A stretch of 47,472 nt of DNA from 2-01-FULL-44-17 sp036517175 (GTDB taxonomy: Bacteria > Patescibacteriota > Minisyncoccia > 2-02-FULL-40-12 > IGHO2-01-FULL-4-A), in NCBI GenBank assembly GCA_036517175.1, contig DATDXQ010000025.1, forward strand, positions 1 through 47,472. The letters run 5' to 3'. Below the pieces are notes generated by a model. The model had not been told where the DNA came from. It searched no databases and saw nothing but the letters and a program-made list of their open reading frames with translations. Shown piece by piece: positions 17,280 through 25,150 of the stretch. The first letter of the stretch is position 1. The number at the start of each line of letters is the position of its first letter. The position numbers and the translations under genes are program-made.

Positions 17280-17393
17280 TTAACCTTGTCTCTGTTTGTG
17301 CTTGGGATTAGAACAAATGCAGTAAAGCCTCCCCTTGCGGCGAACTAGTTTACATTTGTTACACATTTTTTTTACTGAAGCACGTACTTTCAA
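17280..17393 (-). CDS. rpmJ: 50S ribosomal protein L36
   Basis: bL36, 37 residues, starting KVRASVKKMCNKCKLVRR and ending YCICSNPKHKQRQG. The four zinc ligands are present (Cys 11, 14, 27 and His 32 by family alignment, with an extra Cys 25). The start is TTG at 17393, since it gives the family start and no ATG fits. It lies between infA and rpsM, the standard place. The small size makes it easy to miss. Confidence 0.93.
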   Translation of the reverse strand: MKVRASVKKMCNKCKLVRRKGRLYCICSNPKHKQRQG

Positions 17394-17463
17394 TTTTTCG
17401 CTTCTACTAGCATAAACTACGAAGTGCAATGCATCTCCGAAGCCTTGGCGTAGAAGATCTATA

Positions 17464-17679
17464 CTATCTTCTGAAAACTATTCTTCCTTTTGTACCATCC
17501 GGGCTCAACTCCAGGGTCACCTTATCACCAACAATGACCTTTATATAATTCATTCTCATCTTACCTGATAAATAGGCTAAAATTTCTCTTCCGTCAACAA
17601 GCTGGACCTTAAATTTTGTATCCGGTAGCGCTTCTATTACTGTCCCATCTTCTTTTAATTTTTGTTCGTTGTTACTCAT
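17464..17679 (-). CDS. infA: Translation initiation factor IF-1
   Basis: 71 residues, a single OB-fold. DGTVIEALPDTKFKVQLVDGREILAYLSGKMRMNYIKVIVGDKVTLELSPDGTKGRIVFR is the family pattern (core from about residue 10 to the end). IF-1 occupies the ribosomal A site during initiation. It is first in the operon here; the usual upstream genes secY, adk and map are absent, and an unrelated gene with its own terminator precedes it. Confidence 0.95.
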   Translation of the reverse strand: MSNNEQKLKEDGTVIEALPDTKFKVQLVDGREILAYLSGKMRMNYIKVIVGDKVTLELSPDGTKGRIVFRR

Positions 17680-17726
17680 TAAATTCTCTTCAAGCTGTTT
17701 TTACCTTTTTATCATGGCCTATTTAA

Positions 17727-17757
17727 CAAAAAAACCAGATTTCTGTTGGAAATCAGG
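17727..17757 (-). terminator. Terminator before infA operon
   Basis: On the minus strand the stem GATTTC/GAAATC, extended by CC/GG past a T-T mismatch, is followed by seven T. It ends the transcript of the baseplate-J-like gene upstream and leaves the infA promoter in the following 50 bases. Confidence 0.7.
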
Positions 17758-17821
17758 CCGATCCTTCACCTTCTTCCATTGCCCGTAATCTTAGCAAAAT
17801 AGATAAACACTGTCAAATTGG

Positions 17822-19525
17822 CTATTCTTTCTCAATTATTATTTTGATTTTTGATAAGTCTTTGGGGATACTGCTTACCCAAAATGGAGAAAGTATCACC
17901 TTTGTTGATTCTATTTCTTTTATGTTTTGGAAATAGGAACGGATTGATTCTTCATTCATGCCCTGAATCTCCTTCTTGATATTTTCCGAATCAATATTGA
18001 GAACAGCGCCGCCAGTTATATGTGCATCAACGTTCATTGCTGAGTTGTCTTGGTTGTTCTTCGGCTCAGAATATATTATCGTCAAATTTCTTTCTGACAG
18101 TTCTAGCGTGCCATCGCCTTCTATTTTGTGACGTATGAGTCTTAAGACATCAGATTCTCGGAATGCTATCGTTACACCAGATCCGTTAATTGTCATGTTA
18201 AGATTTTCGGCGGCTTCACCTGACTTAACATTTGTGGAAGGCGGATCTATTATCAATTGAATAGAATCAATAATTTTTAAATCTCCTGCCTGATTTTTTA
18301 TTCCTTTAATTATCTTTTCCTTTAACTTGTTTGTAAGATCTTCCTGCGCCTTAATAAAATCCTCCTCGGTTACAATTTTTGAAGGACCTACTATACCTCC
18401 TGTCATGGGTTGTGTAGATTTTGCGTAGAAATCGTTGGATTTTGGAGAACCCTCAAACCCGGGAATTGTAAAATTGGAAGGAGCTATATTGTACTCATCA
18501 CCTGCTTTATCGGCATAGACGATAGATTCTATGCTTCCTTCCATTGTGTTGTCTCCTGTTCTCTTGGCAGCTGGAACTTCTATCGTTTGTGGAATTCTGT
18601 AAATTAAACCCGAGTTTGTCTGAAATCTTGTGGTGGCGACCAGTCTTTGTGGAGACGTGCCTTTGTTGTATATCGTTATCTTGCCGCTTGCCTTTTGAAC
18701 TACATTTTTTTGGCCTGTAGCTGGGAATGTAGAACTTTCCTTATCTTTATAAGCAAATTTTTGTCCAGGGATTCGGTTAAAATCTAAACTAACTTCGGTT
18801 GCAGTGCTTGATGCAGAAATGTTCATCTTAAAATCGAGTGTTTCTTTTTGTGGTTTTATAACAACACGTGCGCTGCCGAGTGTGGTATACAGTATCAGCA
18901 ACAAGACCAATACCACTAACGTAAAAAATATTATAGGTCCTCTCCTAGTTTTAAACGGTGACTTAAGTGAGGTGAATTTGGCACGGTTATTAAATATGTT
19001 TTTAATTTTTGGGGGTTCATCTTTTTGGCTGGCCCAAATTTTGGCTATATCGTTATCTGATTCTTCAATGTCAGTCTTAACCTCAATTTTAAAATCAGAA
19101 GATTTTTCAGTCTTTATTTTTATTGGTCGGTCACTTTCTGGTCTTATTATATCTCTTAGGATCTTGGCCGGCGCTGATGTTTTTGCGGCAGCAAGCCTAA
19201 CATCAGGCTCGGAATATTCTTCCGCTGGTCTAGTTTCCATCGTTTTTGTAGTTTCTCGTTTCTTGGTCACATGCTGTTCGAGTACGCTGAAACCATAAGT
19301 TGAGGCAAATTTCACAACAGATGGATCGCTGGTCATGATGCTTATTTTTTTATTGGTCGAGTCAGCCTCAGTTTTTATTGATGAAAAATTTTGCTCTTTT
19401 TTGGCAAAGTTTGAGTTATTCGGGAATATAAAAATTATTTCTTGTGCTTCGGTGTTCTTAAGTGCATCAAAAACCTCTCTGAAGTCATCGTTCTTCTGTA
19501 TATGTATGATGTTTGTTTTAGACAC
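17822..19525 (-). CDS. Large single-pass membrane protein, baseplate J-like
   Basis: 567 residues with GTG start at 19525; a TATAAT lies 11 bases before it and no ribosome site is seen. The cytoplasmic N-terminal region (1-195) begins with an alpha/beta segment (AQEIIFIFPNNSNFAKKE) and a charged low-complexity stretch. One membrane segment (about 196-217, GPIIFFTLVVLVLLLILYTTL) follows, then an external beta-rich region with ITIYNKGTSPQRLVATTRFQ and GDEYNIAPSNFTIPGFEG. That pattern matches a CPR family often labelled baseplate J-like. A surface structural role is possible but not established. Confidence 0.65.
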   Translation of the reverse strand: MSKTNIIHIQKNDDFREVFDALKNTEAQEIIFIFPNNSNFAKKEQNFSSIKTEADSTNKKISIMTSDPSVVKFASTYGFSVLEQHVTKKRETTKTMETRPAEEYSEPDVRLAAAKTSAPAKILRDIIRPESDRPIKIKTEKSSDFKIEVKTDIEESDNDIAKIWASQKDEPPKIKNIFNNRAKFTSLKSPFKTRRGPIIFFTLVVLVLLLILYTTLGSARVVIKPQKETLDFKMNISASSTATEVSLDFNRIPGQKFAYKDKESSTFPATGQKNVVQKASGKITIYNKGTSPQRLVATTRFQTNSGLIYRIPQTIEVPAAKRTGDNTMEGSIESIVYADKAGDEYNIAPSNFTIPGFEGSPKSNDFYAKSTQPMTGGIVGPSKIVTEEDFIKAQEDLTNKLKEKIIKGIKNQAGDLKIIDSIQLIIDPPSTNVKSGEAAENLNMTINGSGVTIAFRESDVLRLIRHKIEGDGTLELSERNLTIIYSEPKNNQDNSAMNVDAHITGGAVLNIDSENIKKEIQGMNEESIRSYFQNIKEIESTKVILSPFWVSSIPKDLSKIKIIIEKE

Positions 19526-19579
19526 TGTTATTGTTAATTATAGCATAGAATTCTATAAAAATATCCACTAAAAATAAAA

Positions 19580-19595
19580 GACCCTAATTCGGGTC
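19580..19595 (-). terminator. Terminator of 66-aa membrane protein gene
   Basis: The minus-strand stem GACCC/GGGTC with an AATT-type loop is followed by TTTTATTTTT. It overlaps the stop codon of the small gene by two bases. Confidence 0.75.
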
Positions 19596-19794
19596 AACTT
19601 TTTAAAATTTTATATAGCATTATGCATCCAGCGATAATCACAACCGGCCAGAAAAGTATCTTGATAACAGAAATTACCAAACTTAGTAGAGATAAAACAA
19701 ATAAAATGGCTATAGCCAGAAGAATGAATACCACGAGCTTCATTGTCGGGTTTAATTGATTATATTGTTTTACTCCGTTACTTAGGATTCCCAC
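19594..19794 (-). CDS. Small hydrophobic membrane protein
   Basis: 66 residues, GTG start at 19794 with AGGAG about 8 bases upstream. Nearly all of residues 19-63 is hydrophobic (LVVFILLAIAILFVLSLLSLV then ILFWPVVIIAGCIMLYKIL), giving two membrane helices. No family recognised. It has its own terminator and follows alaS on the same strand. It resembles in style, but not clearly in sequence, the other mini membrane proteins at 21.7-22.7 kb. Confidence 0.65.
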   Translation of the reverse strand: MGILSNGVKQYNQLNPTMKLVVFILLAIAILFVLSLLSLVISVIKILFWPVVIIAGCIMLYKILKS

Positions 19795-19871
19795 TCTGAA
19801 CTCCTATTTTTAAAGAAAAAGGCTAACCTGCACATTATAGCTTATTATACTATCAGTGTCAACGTAGAAAA

Positions 19872-21629
19872 TCATAATTCAACTGTGGCTCGTATTCTTC
19901 TAGTGCCAGCGGAGACGGCTTCTTCTTTTGCTATTTTAAACGTGCCTATTTCCCCGGTGTGGTTTACGTGTGGTCCGCCACACAATTCTTTGGAAAATGG
20001 TTGCCCTTCGGCTGGCTCAGGGCCAATAGTGTAAACCTTTACACTATTGGGGTATTTGAGTTTGAAAAATGCCAGAGCACCCGTTTTTATCGCCTCCTCA
20101 TATGGCATTTCTTTTTTGTTTACCTCGTAGTTTTTTTTAATAGCTTCATTTACCAATTCTTCAACTTGTTTAATTTCTTCCGGGGTGACCTTGCGTGGAA
20201 ATGTGAAATCAAACCGTAATCTTTCAGCGGTAATGTCTGATCCTGCCTGATGGACATCATCACCCAAAACCATACGCAATGAGGCGTGTAGCAAGTGTGT
20301 GGCTGTATGTAGACGCGTGACCTTTACCAGTTCTTCTTCGTTGCCTGCTTTTAGTTCGCCGGTATCGAGTATTAATCCATGCCCGCCAAATTTTTTCTCG
20401 GAACCTTCTCGAGATTTTGATTGATGTTTTTTAAATTCCTCGTCAAAGTCCTCACGGGTTAGTTTTTTTGTTTTTTCTGGTTCAGTGTCCTTGATTACCT
20501 CAAAAGGCATGCCAAAACTCTCATACAATCTAAATGCTTCTTTTGCATCAACTTCGCGGATTGTACCCAACTCTTTTCTAGCCTTATCAAGAGTTTTTTT
20601 AAATCTTTCGTACTCCTCTCTAAGCGTTAAAATAATTTCATCTTTTTTAGTAGTAAGGTCAGAATAATGATCGCCGTATACATCGATAATCGGTTGGATG
20701 TCAAATATACCAAATGCCAAGACTCTGCGCATTAATCTTCTTAAAACATAACCTTGATCTTTGTTTGATGGTTGTATGCCGTCTGCAATTAAAAACACTG
20801 AAGCTCTTAAATGGTCAGATACGATTCTTTTTTGTCTTTCAGACAAGCTTGTCGGTAAGTTAGATGTTGTTGGCTCAAAAAGATCAGTTTCGAATATGTT
20901 CTTTTTTTCCTGGACTATCATGGTCAGTCTCTCAAGCCCCATGCCGGTATCTATGCCTTTTTGTTCAGATGGTTTCAGTTTGGCCTCACCTTTTAATAGC
21001 TTATCTCTTGAGCCATCGCAAAAGAATTCGTTGAATACGATATTCCATATCTCCACATCCTTCCCATTCCCATTTTTGCAGTATATTTCAGTTGTTGGAC
21101 CACAAGGTCCGGAGTTGCCAGTTGGTCCCCAAAAAACATCTTCCATTCCCTCTTCCCGAACATCAGTTATGCCAAGTGACTGCCATATTTTTTTAGATTC
21201 CTCATCTTTGGGTACGGCGGAAGATCCCTCAAATACGGTTACGTAAGAAATTTCAAGTTTAATTTCTTGAGTGATAAATTCATGCGCGTATTCAATCGCC
21301 TCTTTTTTCCAATAGCTTGTGCTGAGTTTTGTCGAGGCGCCTCCAAAAGAAAAATTACCCAACATTTCAAAAAAAGTCAGATGTGATTCGTCCCCAACCT
21401 CATCAATATCAGAAGTACGAATGCATTTTTGAATTGTGACGGTATTTAGAGAGCCGAAATCCTTAATTGGATCAGCTTCGCCGGTATAATAAGGCTTGAA
21501 TTGTTGCATGCCGGCGGTCGTAAAAAGAACCGACGGATCTGTCGGAAGCAGGGAGCTTGATGGCACAATTTTGTGTCCACGCTTCTCGAAAAACTTTAGG
21601 AATTTTTGACGTATGTCCGAATGAGTCAT
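19872..21629 (-). CDS. alaS: Alanyl-tRNA synthetase, short form without C-Ala domain
   Basis: 585 residues against roughly 870 usual. Present: the class II catalytic domain (motif 1 region FTTAGMQQFKPYYTGE, TFFEMLGNFSFGG, GMGLERL), the tRNA-binding helical domain (about 250-400) and the editing domain with HTATHLLH and CGGPHVNHTGEIG (zinc ligands). The protein ends right after GTRRIRATVEL, so the DHHA1/C-Ala part is missing. Such shortened AlaRS are known in reduced bacteria. TAGAAT lies 6 bases before the ATG, suggesting a leaderless mRNA. Confidence 0.95.
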   Translation of the reverse strand: MTHSDIRQKFLKFFEKRGHKIVPSSSLLPTDPSVLFTTAGMQQFKPYYTGEADPIKDFGSLNTVTIQKCIRTSDIDEVGDESHLTFFEMLGNFSFGGASTKLSTSYWKKEAIEYAHEFITQEIKLEISYVTVFEGSSAVPKDEESKKIWQSLGITDVREEGMEDVFWGPTGNSGPCGPTTEIYCKNGNGKDVEIWNIVFNEFFCDGSRDKLLKGEAKLKPSEQKGIDTGMGLERLTMIVQEKKNIFETDLFEPTTSNLPTSLSERQKRIVSDHLRASVFLIADGIQPSNKDQGYVLRRLMRRVLAFGIFDIQPIIDVYGDHYSDLTTKKDEIILTLREEYERFKKTLDKARKELGTIREVDAKEAFRLYESFGMPFEVIKDTEPEKTKKLTREDFDEEFKKHQSKSREGSEKKFGGHGLILDTGELKAGNEEELVKVTRLHTATHLLHASLRMVLGDDVHQAGSDITAERLRFDFTFPRKVTPEEIKQVEELVNEAIKKNYEVNKKEMPYEEAIKTGALAFFKLKYPNSVKVYTIGPEPAEGQPFSKELCGGPHVNHTGEIGTFKIAKEEAVSAGTRRIRATVEL

Positions 21630-21646
21630 AAGATAATTCTAGAATA

Positions 21647-21673
21647 AAAAAAACACGCTTTCAATGCGCGTTT
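21647..21673 (-). terminator. Terminator after 92-aa membrane protein
   Basis: The minus-strand ACGC/GCGT stem with flanking A and T runs ends in eight T. It separates the small membrane-protein cluster from alaS. Confidence 0.65.
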
Positions 21674-21679
21674 AACTTT

Positions 21680-21958
21680 TCAATACTTTTTGAGCATAAA
21701 ATAAGCAGAAGTGAATAGCACTGCTGCGGCAATTGGAGTCGCAAGCTTGCCTATTAGTGAAATGTAAGCATTTTTGAGATCTTCCGGTCTTGGATTGCCT
21801 TGCGCTGCCTCTTTGTTGAGTTCCATGATAATTATTATATCTGGCCAGAGACTAATCTTGCTCCACAAAATGATTATAATGAATAAGACTAATGTTATGG
21901 TTGGTGCCAAATAATGACTCCTTTTTTGGTTTAATATGACTATCTTTTGGATTGCCAC
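21680..21958 (-). CDS. Small membrane protein
   Basis: 92 residues, GTG start at 21958. Two membrane segments (LAPTITLVLFIIIILWSKISL and IGKLATPIAAAVLFTSAYFML) flank a polar segment (ELNKEAAQGNPRPEDLKNAY). The layout resembles proteins with a pilin-like or holin-like two-helix form but no family is recognised. The start overlaps the end of the frameshifted ORF upstream by 19 bases, suggesting former translational coupling. Confidence 0.6.
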   Translation of the reverse strand: MAIQKIVILNQKRSHYLAPTITLVLFIIIILWSKISLWPDIIIIMELNKEAAQGNPRPEDLKNAYISLIGKLATPIAAAVLFTSAYFMLKKY

Positions 21959-22108
21959 TTTTTAAGCAACTTGCTCGCTAGTTTAACCAAAAACAAAATT
22001 ATTGCAACTATCAAGAACAGCCATATAAGCCAGAGGATTAAAGTTATGGCTAATCCTAATAAAGAAAAAACCAAGGAAAATAATTATTAGAGACTCAATT
22101 AATTTCAT
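21940..22108 (-). pseudogene. Frameshifted copy of a 55-aa membrane protein
   Basis: From ATG at 22108 the frame reads MKLIESLII and is soon lost. A second frame then reads LGLAITLILWLIWLFLIVAI and ends KKWQSKR at 21940. Joined, these match the intact 55-aa protein at 22526-22693 (MGFLETLIIV..LGLVISLTIWLMWLFLIVAI) almost position for position, and the DNA is also alike around the TGGCTGTTCTTGATAGT segment. The break falls in an A/T-rich run near 22060-22080, so a sequencing error or a recent mutation are both possible. Confidence 0.65.
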
Positions 22109-22157
22109 GTGCCTATTTTAGTACTCAAAAAACAAAAAGTAAAATTTAAAACAAAAA

Positions 22158-22172
22158 AGCGGCTTAGCCGCT
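22158..22172 (-). terminator. Terminator of 110-aa membrane protein gene
   Basis: The minus-strand stem AGCGGC/GCCGCT is followed by TTTTTTGTTTT. It overlaps the stop codon of the gene at 22171. Confidence 0.85.
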
Positions 22173-22503
22173 AGGAATCGATATCTGGTTGAAGTTGTCT
22201 TCTGAGGTTTTCAGTGTAGCGACGCCAGAAACACAATGAGGAACACCCAATGAGAATGCTTATTGGTCCTAATATAATAAGCAAAAAGAAGCTTATTTTT
22301 GGTGCATCCAAAACGTAAAACTTACCATAACACAGTTTTGCATTCGTAGCTGTATCACAGTGCCACATCATGACATATGCGGCGATGCCTCCCAGGACCC
22401 ACAACGTAAAAATTACAAGTAGCAAAAAATTTATTAACACAAAGACTCCTCTTGTGAATATCTTTTTAAATTTTAGCAGATATTTATAAATTGTCAATAC
22501 CAA
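22171..22503 (-). CDS. Small two-helix membrane protein
   Basis: 110 residues. Two membrane segments (about residues 19-45, VFVLINFLLLVIFTLWVLGGI, and 70-90, FFLLIILGPISILIGCSSLCF) flank an external-looking loop with two cysteines (WHCDTATNAKLCYGKF) that could form a disulfide. The C-terminus is basic. Not recognised. It sits between the two copies of the 55-aa mini-protein family and has its own terminator. Confidence 0.6.
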   Translation of the reverse strand: MVLTIYKYLLKFKKIFTRGVFVLINFLLLVIFTLWVLGGIAAYVMMWHCDTATNAKLCYGKFYVLDAPKISFFLLIILGPISILIGCSSLCFWRRYTENLRRQLQPDIDS

Positions 22504-22525
22504 CTAAACTCAGAGACGAGGATAA

Positions 22526-22693
22526 CTATTTTTGAGAATGTATCTTTTTTATGAACTTTTTGACTAGTTTTATAATAAATAAAACTATGGCTACTATCAA
22601 GAACAGCCACATGAGCCAGATGGTGAGGCTTATAACTAGCCCGAGCAGGAATAGGGCAATAAATACGATGATTAGCGTTTCTAAAAATCCCAT
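22526..22693 (-). CDS. 55-aa membrane mini-protein
   Basis: ATG at 22693, TAG at 22526. One long hydrophobic stretch or hairpin (residues 5-43, including WLMWLFLIVAIVLFIIKLV) then a lysine-rich tail KKFIKKIHSQK. A duplicated, frameshifted relative lies at 21940-22108, and shared sequence at both DNA and protein level supports coding. Function unknown. The duplicates bracket the 110-aa gene. Confidence 0.65.
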   Translation of the reverse strand: MGFLETLIIVFIALFLLGLVISLTIWLMWLFLIVAIVLFIIKLVKKFIKKIHSQK

Positions 22694-22726
22694 TACCAAT
22701 ATAATAGCACTTTGTTTAATAAAAAA

Positions 22727-22744
22727 CCACTACTGATGTAGTGG
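22727..22744 (-). terminator. Terminator downstream of tRNA-His unit
   Basis: The minus-strand stem CCACTAC/GTAGTGG around a 4-base loop is followed by TTTTTTATT. It is the first clear stop signal after tRNA-His and its tail element. Confidence 0.8.
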
Positions 22745-22906
22745 GGTATGTGAATATTCTACGGGGGTGTCTTCTTGTCCTTCTGTTCTCACGTCTGTGA
22801 AAAGAATTATGGCCCAGCTTGGTAATCTCGAATCATCTTTTTTTAAAAAACCAAAAAGAAAATAGCACACTGGTGATATTTTGTCCAATGAATGGTATCG
22901 TCGATG

Positions 22907-23072
22907 TGGGTGGCCAGAGGGATTCGGCTTTGACTCTCGTCGCCTTCCGGCAGCTCGGTCTAGCCACCACCTCGCGGTTCCGACTAGCTCAATGCTCTCG
23001 GAACATCGCTCCGGTGTTCGAATCCCTACACGAGCCAAACTTTTGTCTCGCTTGGGTGGCCAGAGGGATTCG
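22907..23072 (-). mobile_element. tRNA-tail element at tRNA-His
   Basis: On the minus strand, the 20 bases from the tRNA-His T-loop through the acceptor end (23053-23072) recur at 22907-22926. The 126 bases between (22927-23052) share a core with the elements at tRNA-Pro and tRNA-Gly. In order they hold a 5' hairpin, an inverted T-arm copy (AGGGATTCGAAC), CCGGAGC, a variable hairpin (GTTCCGA/TCGGAAC), GCGAGGTGGTGGCTAGACC, a GCC-GGAA-GGC hairpin and GAGAGTCAAAGC next to the second repeat. No protein is encoded. It looks like a small structured insertion at the T-loop. Confidence 0.7.
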
Positions 23073-23127
23073 AACCCTCGGTCCCTGCTGCCACAGAGCA
23101 GTGCTTTACCGCTAAGCTATGGCCACC
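23055..23127 (-). tRNA. tRNA-His(GTG)
   Basis: A full cloverleaf. The acceptor stem includes an encoded extra 5' G (G-1) pairing with C73, the hallmark of tRNA-His. The anticodon stem is CTGCT/AGCAG with loop CTGTGGC, giving anticodon GTG; the T-arm is GAGGG-TTCGAAT-CCCTC. CCA is not encoded. The 3' end is duplicated downstream by the tail element. Confidence 0.95.
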
Positions 23128-23190
23128 ATGCGGATTATTTTACTATAATGTCACTGTTGCGTCAAAAAAAGCTCATTTTGGCGGTTTTAA

Positions 23191-24552
23191 TTAATTTGTA
23201 CCTATATCAATCTGGGCGCCGAGAGTTCTCAGTTTCTCAGGAACATGGGCATAGCCTCTTTCCAAATATTCAATACCAGTTACTGTGCTTTCACCATCGG
23301 AAATTAAGGCGGCAATAACATATGCGAACCCGGCTCTCAGATCCGGTATGTTAATTATTGATCCTGAGAATTTACTCGGACCTTTGATTACACAGCTGTG
23401 CAGATGTCTTTTGCTCTGGAAACGGCACGGCGTTCCTAGGCAAAAAGGTGCTAAGTCTATATCCGCCCCCATTTTTTTTAGTGACTCTGTGTACCCAAAA
23501 CGATTTTCATACACGGTATCATGTATTACAGAAAGTCCTTCGGCCTTGGTAAGAGCAACGGCCATCGGTTGTTGCCAGTCTGTCATGAATCCCGGATGTA
23601 CATCAGTTTCAATGTGTATGGGCTGTATGTTTTTTGAACTTCTGAAAAACATCATGCCATCAGCATAAGGTTCATAACCTCCTCCAATAGAACGGAACAC
23701 TTTTAAGAAAGAAATCAGGTCATCCTCTACAGCATTTTTAATAAAAATACGTCCGTTTGTGGCAATGGCCAGTGATGCAAATGATGCGGTCTCTATTCTA
23801 TCGGGAATAGTATGGTGTTCTGCGCCACGCAAAGAAGCAACTCCGGATACAGCGATGTTTCGTTCGCCTTCCTTGATTATTTTCGCCCCCATTTTTTTAA
23901 GAAACGATATTGTGTCCCAAATTTCTGGTTCGGTAGCCGCATTTGATATAACGGTGGTGCCCTGTGCAAGAACTGCACTCAAGATAATATTTTCGGTGGC
24001 TCCTACGCTGGGATAAGGTAGATTAATATGAACCAGATTGGGGCCGTTGCCTTTTGCATGAGGTATTTCAAGTCCAAAGCCGGAGGGAGAATTACTAGAT
24101 GCTTCGTAATACTGTTCATTGGAATCTATGTTTGCACCCATGCTTTTTAGCGCATTTATGTGAAAATCAACCGGTCGCGAACCAATCTTACAGCCACCCG
24201 GTATGGGAACATGCGCTCTGCCGGCGCGGTGCAGTAGTGGACCTATGAGTAGAATGGGTATCCTATTGTAATGCTGGAAATCTTGGCTAATGCGCGTATT
24301 AATTATCTTGTTAGTCCGAACCTTTAGTGTAGATCGACTTAACCATTCATAAGATGTGCCGATTTCAGTAAGTATATTCAACACTGTTTCTACTTCACTT
24401 ATTTTTGGAACGTTATGAAATATACACGGTTCCGAAGTAAGCACGGAAGCCACAAGTTGTTTAGTTATTGCGTTTTTTGCGCCAGACACGCTTATTTCAC
24501 CATTTAAGGGTTTGCCACCGTTAATTCGGTAATATTTCTCTTTGGAACTCAT
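23191..24552 (-). CDS. murA: UDP-N-acetylglucosamine 1-carboxyvinyltransferase
   Basis: MurA, the first committed step of peptidoglycan synthesis, transferring enolpyruvate from PEP to UDP-GlcNAc. 453 residues from the ATG at 24552, preceded by GAGGCGG; an in-frame ATG at 24603 would add 17 unmatched residues. Motifs: INGGKPLNGEISVSGAKNA, the active-site loop IPGGCKIGSRP with the PEP-binding cysteine (fosfomycin-sensitive type), NIILSAVLAQG, VHPGFMTDWQQP and GADIDL. The C-terminal YLERGYAHVPEKLRTLGAQI is typical. It shares an intergenic region with the divergent HNH gene. Confidence 0.95.
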   Translation of the reverse strand: MSSKEKYYRINGGKPLNGEISVSGAKNAITKQLVASVLTSEPCIFHNVPKISEVETVLNILTEIGTSYEWLSRSTLKVRTNKIINTRISQDFQHYNRIPILLIGPLLHRAGRAHVPIPGGCKIGSRPVDFHINALKSMGANIDSNEQYYEASSNSPSGFGLEIPHAKGNGPNLVHINLPYPSVGATENIILSAVLAQGTTVISNAATEPEIWDTISFLKKMGAKIIKEGERNIAVSGVASLRGAEHHTIPDRIETASFASLAIATNGRIFIKNAVEDDLISFLKVFRSIGGGYEPYADGMMFFRSSKNIQPIHIETDVHPGFMTDWQQPMAVALTKAEGLSVIHDTVYENRFGYTESLKKMGADIDLAPFCLGTPCRFQSKRHLHSCVIKGPSKFSGSIINIPDLRAGFAYVIAALISDGESTVTGIEYLERGYAHVPEKLRTLGAQIDIGTN

Positions 24553-24714
24553 TTCCGCCTCATTAACTTTTGAATGTTCTATATGGGGCAAACAATAAAC
24601 CAACCCAGGTTTACTTACAAGCCAAAATGAGATATAATTCGGTTCTTATGCCGTTTTTAGTTGAAGAGATAGAAGTGGGTTTCAGGGGTTAGAATTTTGT
24701 GGTATAACCCCAAT

Positions 24715-25011
24715 ATGCCATACAAAAACAGAGAGGATCTTTATCGAGCTCAAAAACAGCACAGATTAAGAATTAGAAAAAAATTAATCCTTCTTTTATC
24801 AAAAAATGAATGTATTGATTGCGGTGAAAAAGATTACAGGGTTCTTGATTTTGATCATATTAGGAGGAGAAATAAATTCAAATCTGTTTCGGAAATGAGA
24901 TCGGGGCACTATTCTTGGAAGTCTGTATGTGCCGAAATAGCTAAATGCGAAATAAGATGCGCGAACTGCCATAGGCGGAAAACTTATAAAGAAAATGAAA
25001 AAAATATATAA
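24715..25011 (+). CDS. HNH-type zinc-binding protein
   Basis: 98 residues from ATG at 24715. A basic helix (REDLYRAQKQHRLRIRKKLILLL) leads into CIDCGEKD, then VLDFDHIRRRNKF and a final CEIRCANCHRRKTY. The paired CxxC motifs plus DFDHI are the beta-beta-alpha metal fold of HNH endonuclease-like proteins. Small HNH proteins of this type occur in phages and CPR genomes; some are nickases, many are untested. It ends 7 bases before tRNA-Arg, so it may share the tRNA transcript. Confidence 0.8.
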   Translation: MPYKNREDLYRAQKQHRLRIRKKLILLLSKNECIDCGEKDYRVLDFDHIRRRNKFKSVSEMRSGHYSWKSVCAEIAKCEIRCANCHRRKTYKENEKNI

Positions 25012-25018
25012 AAAATAA

Positions 25019-25090
25019 CCCCTCGTAGCTTAATGGATAAAGCAGGACTCTTCTAAGGTCTTGATGGGGGTTCGATTCCCTCCGAGGGGA
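25019..25090 (+). tRNA. tRNA-Arg(TCT)
   Basis: Acceptor CCCCTCG/CGAGGGG, D-arm GCTT..AAGC, anticodon loop CTTCTAA (TCT), T-arm with TTCGATT. CCA is not encoded. First of three tRNAs in a row, immediately after the HNH gene. Confidence 0.94.
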
Positions 25091-25150
25091 CTGAGCAAGG
25101 TGAAGGTAACAAGAGACAAATTAAGCGCAAGGTTTTAGCGGGCTTGCCCG

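Noticed and set aside
22730..23318. Several open frames over the tRNA-His region on both strands
   Set aside because: They run through a tRNA and a structured element, lack ribosome sites, and change frame across repeats; they are by-products of GC-rich structured sequence.
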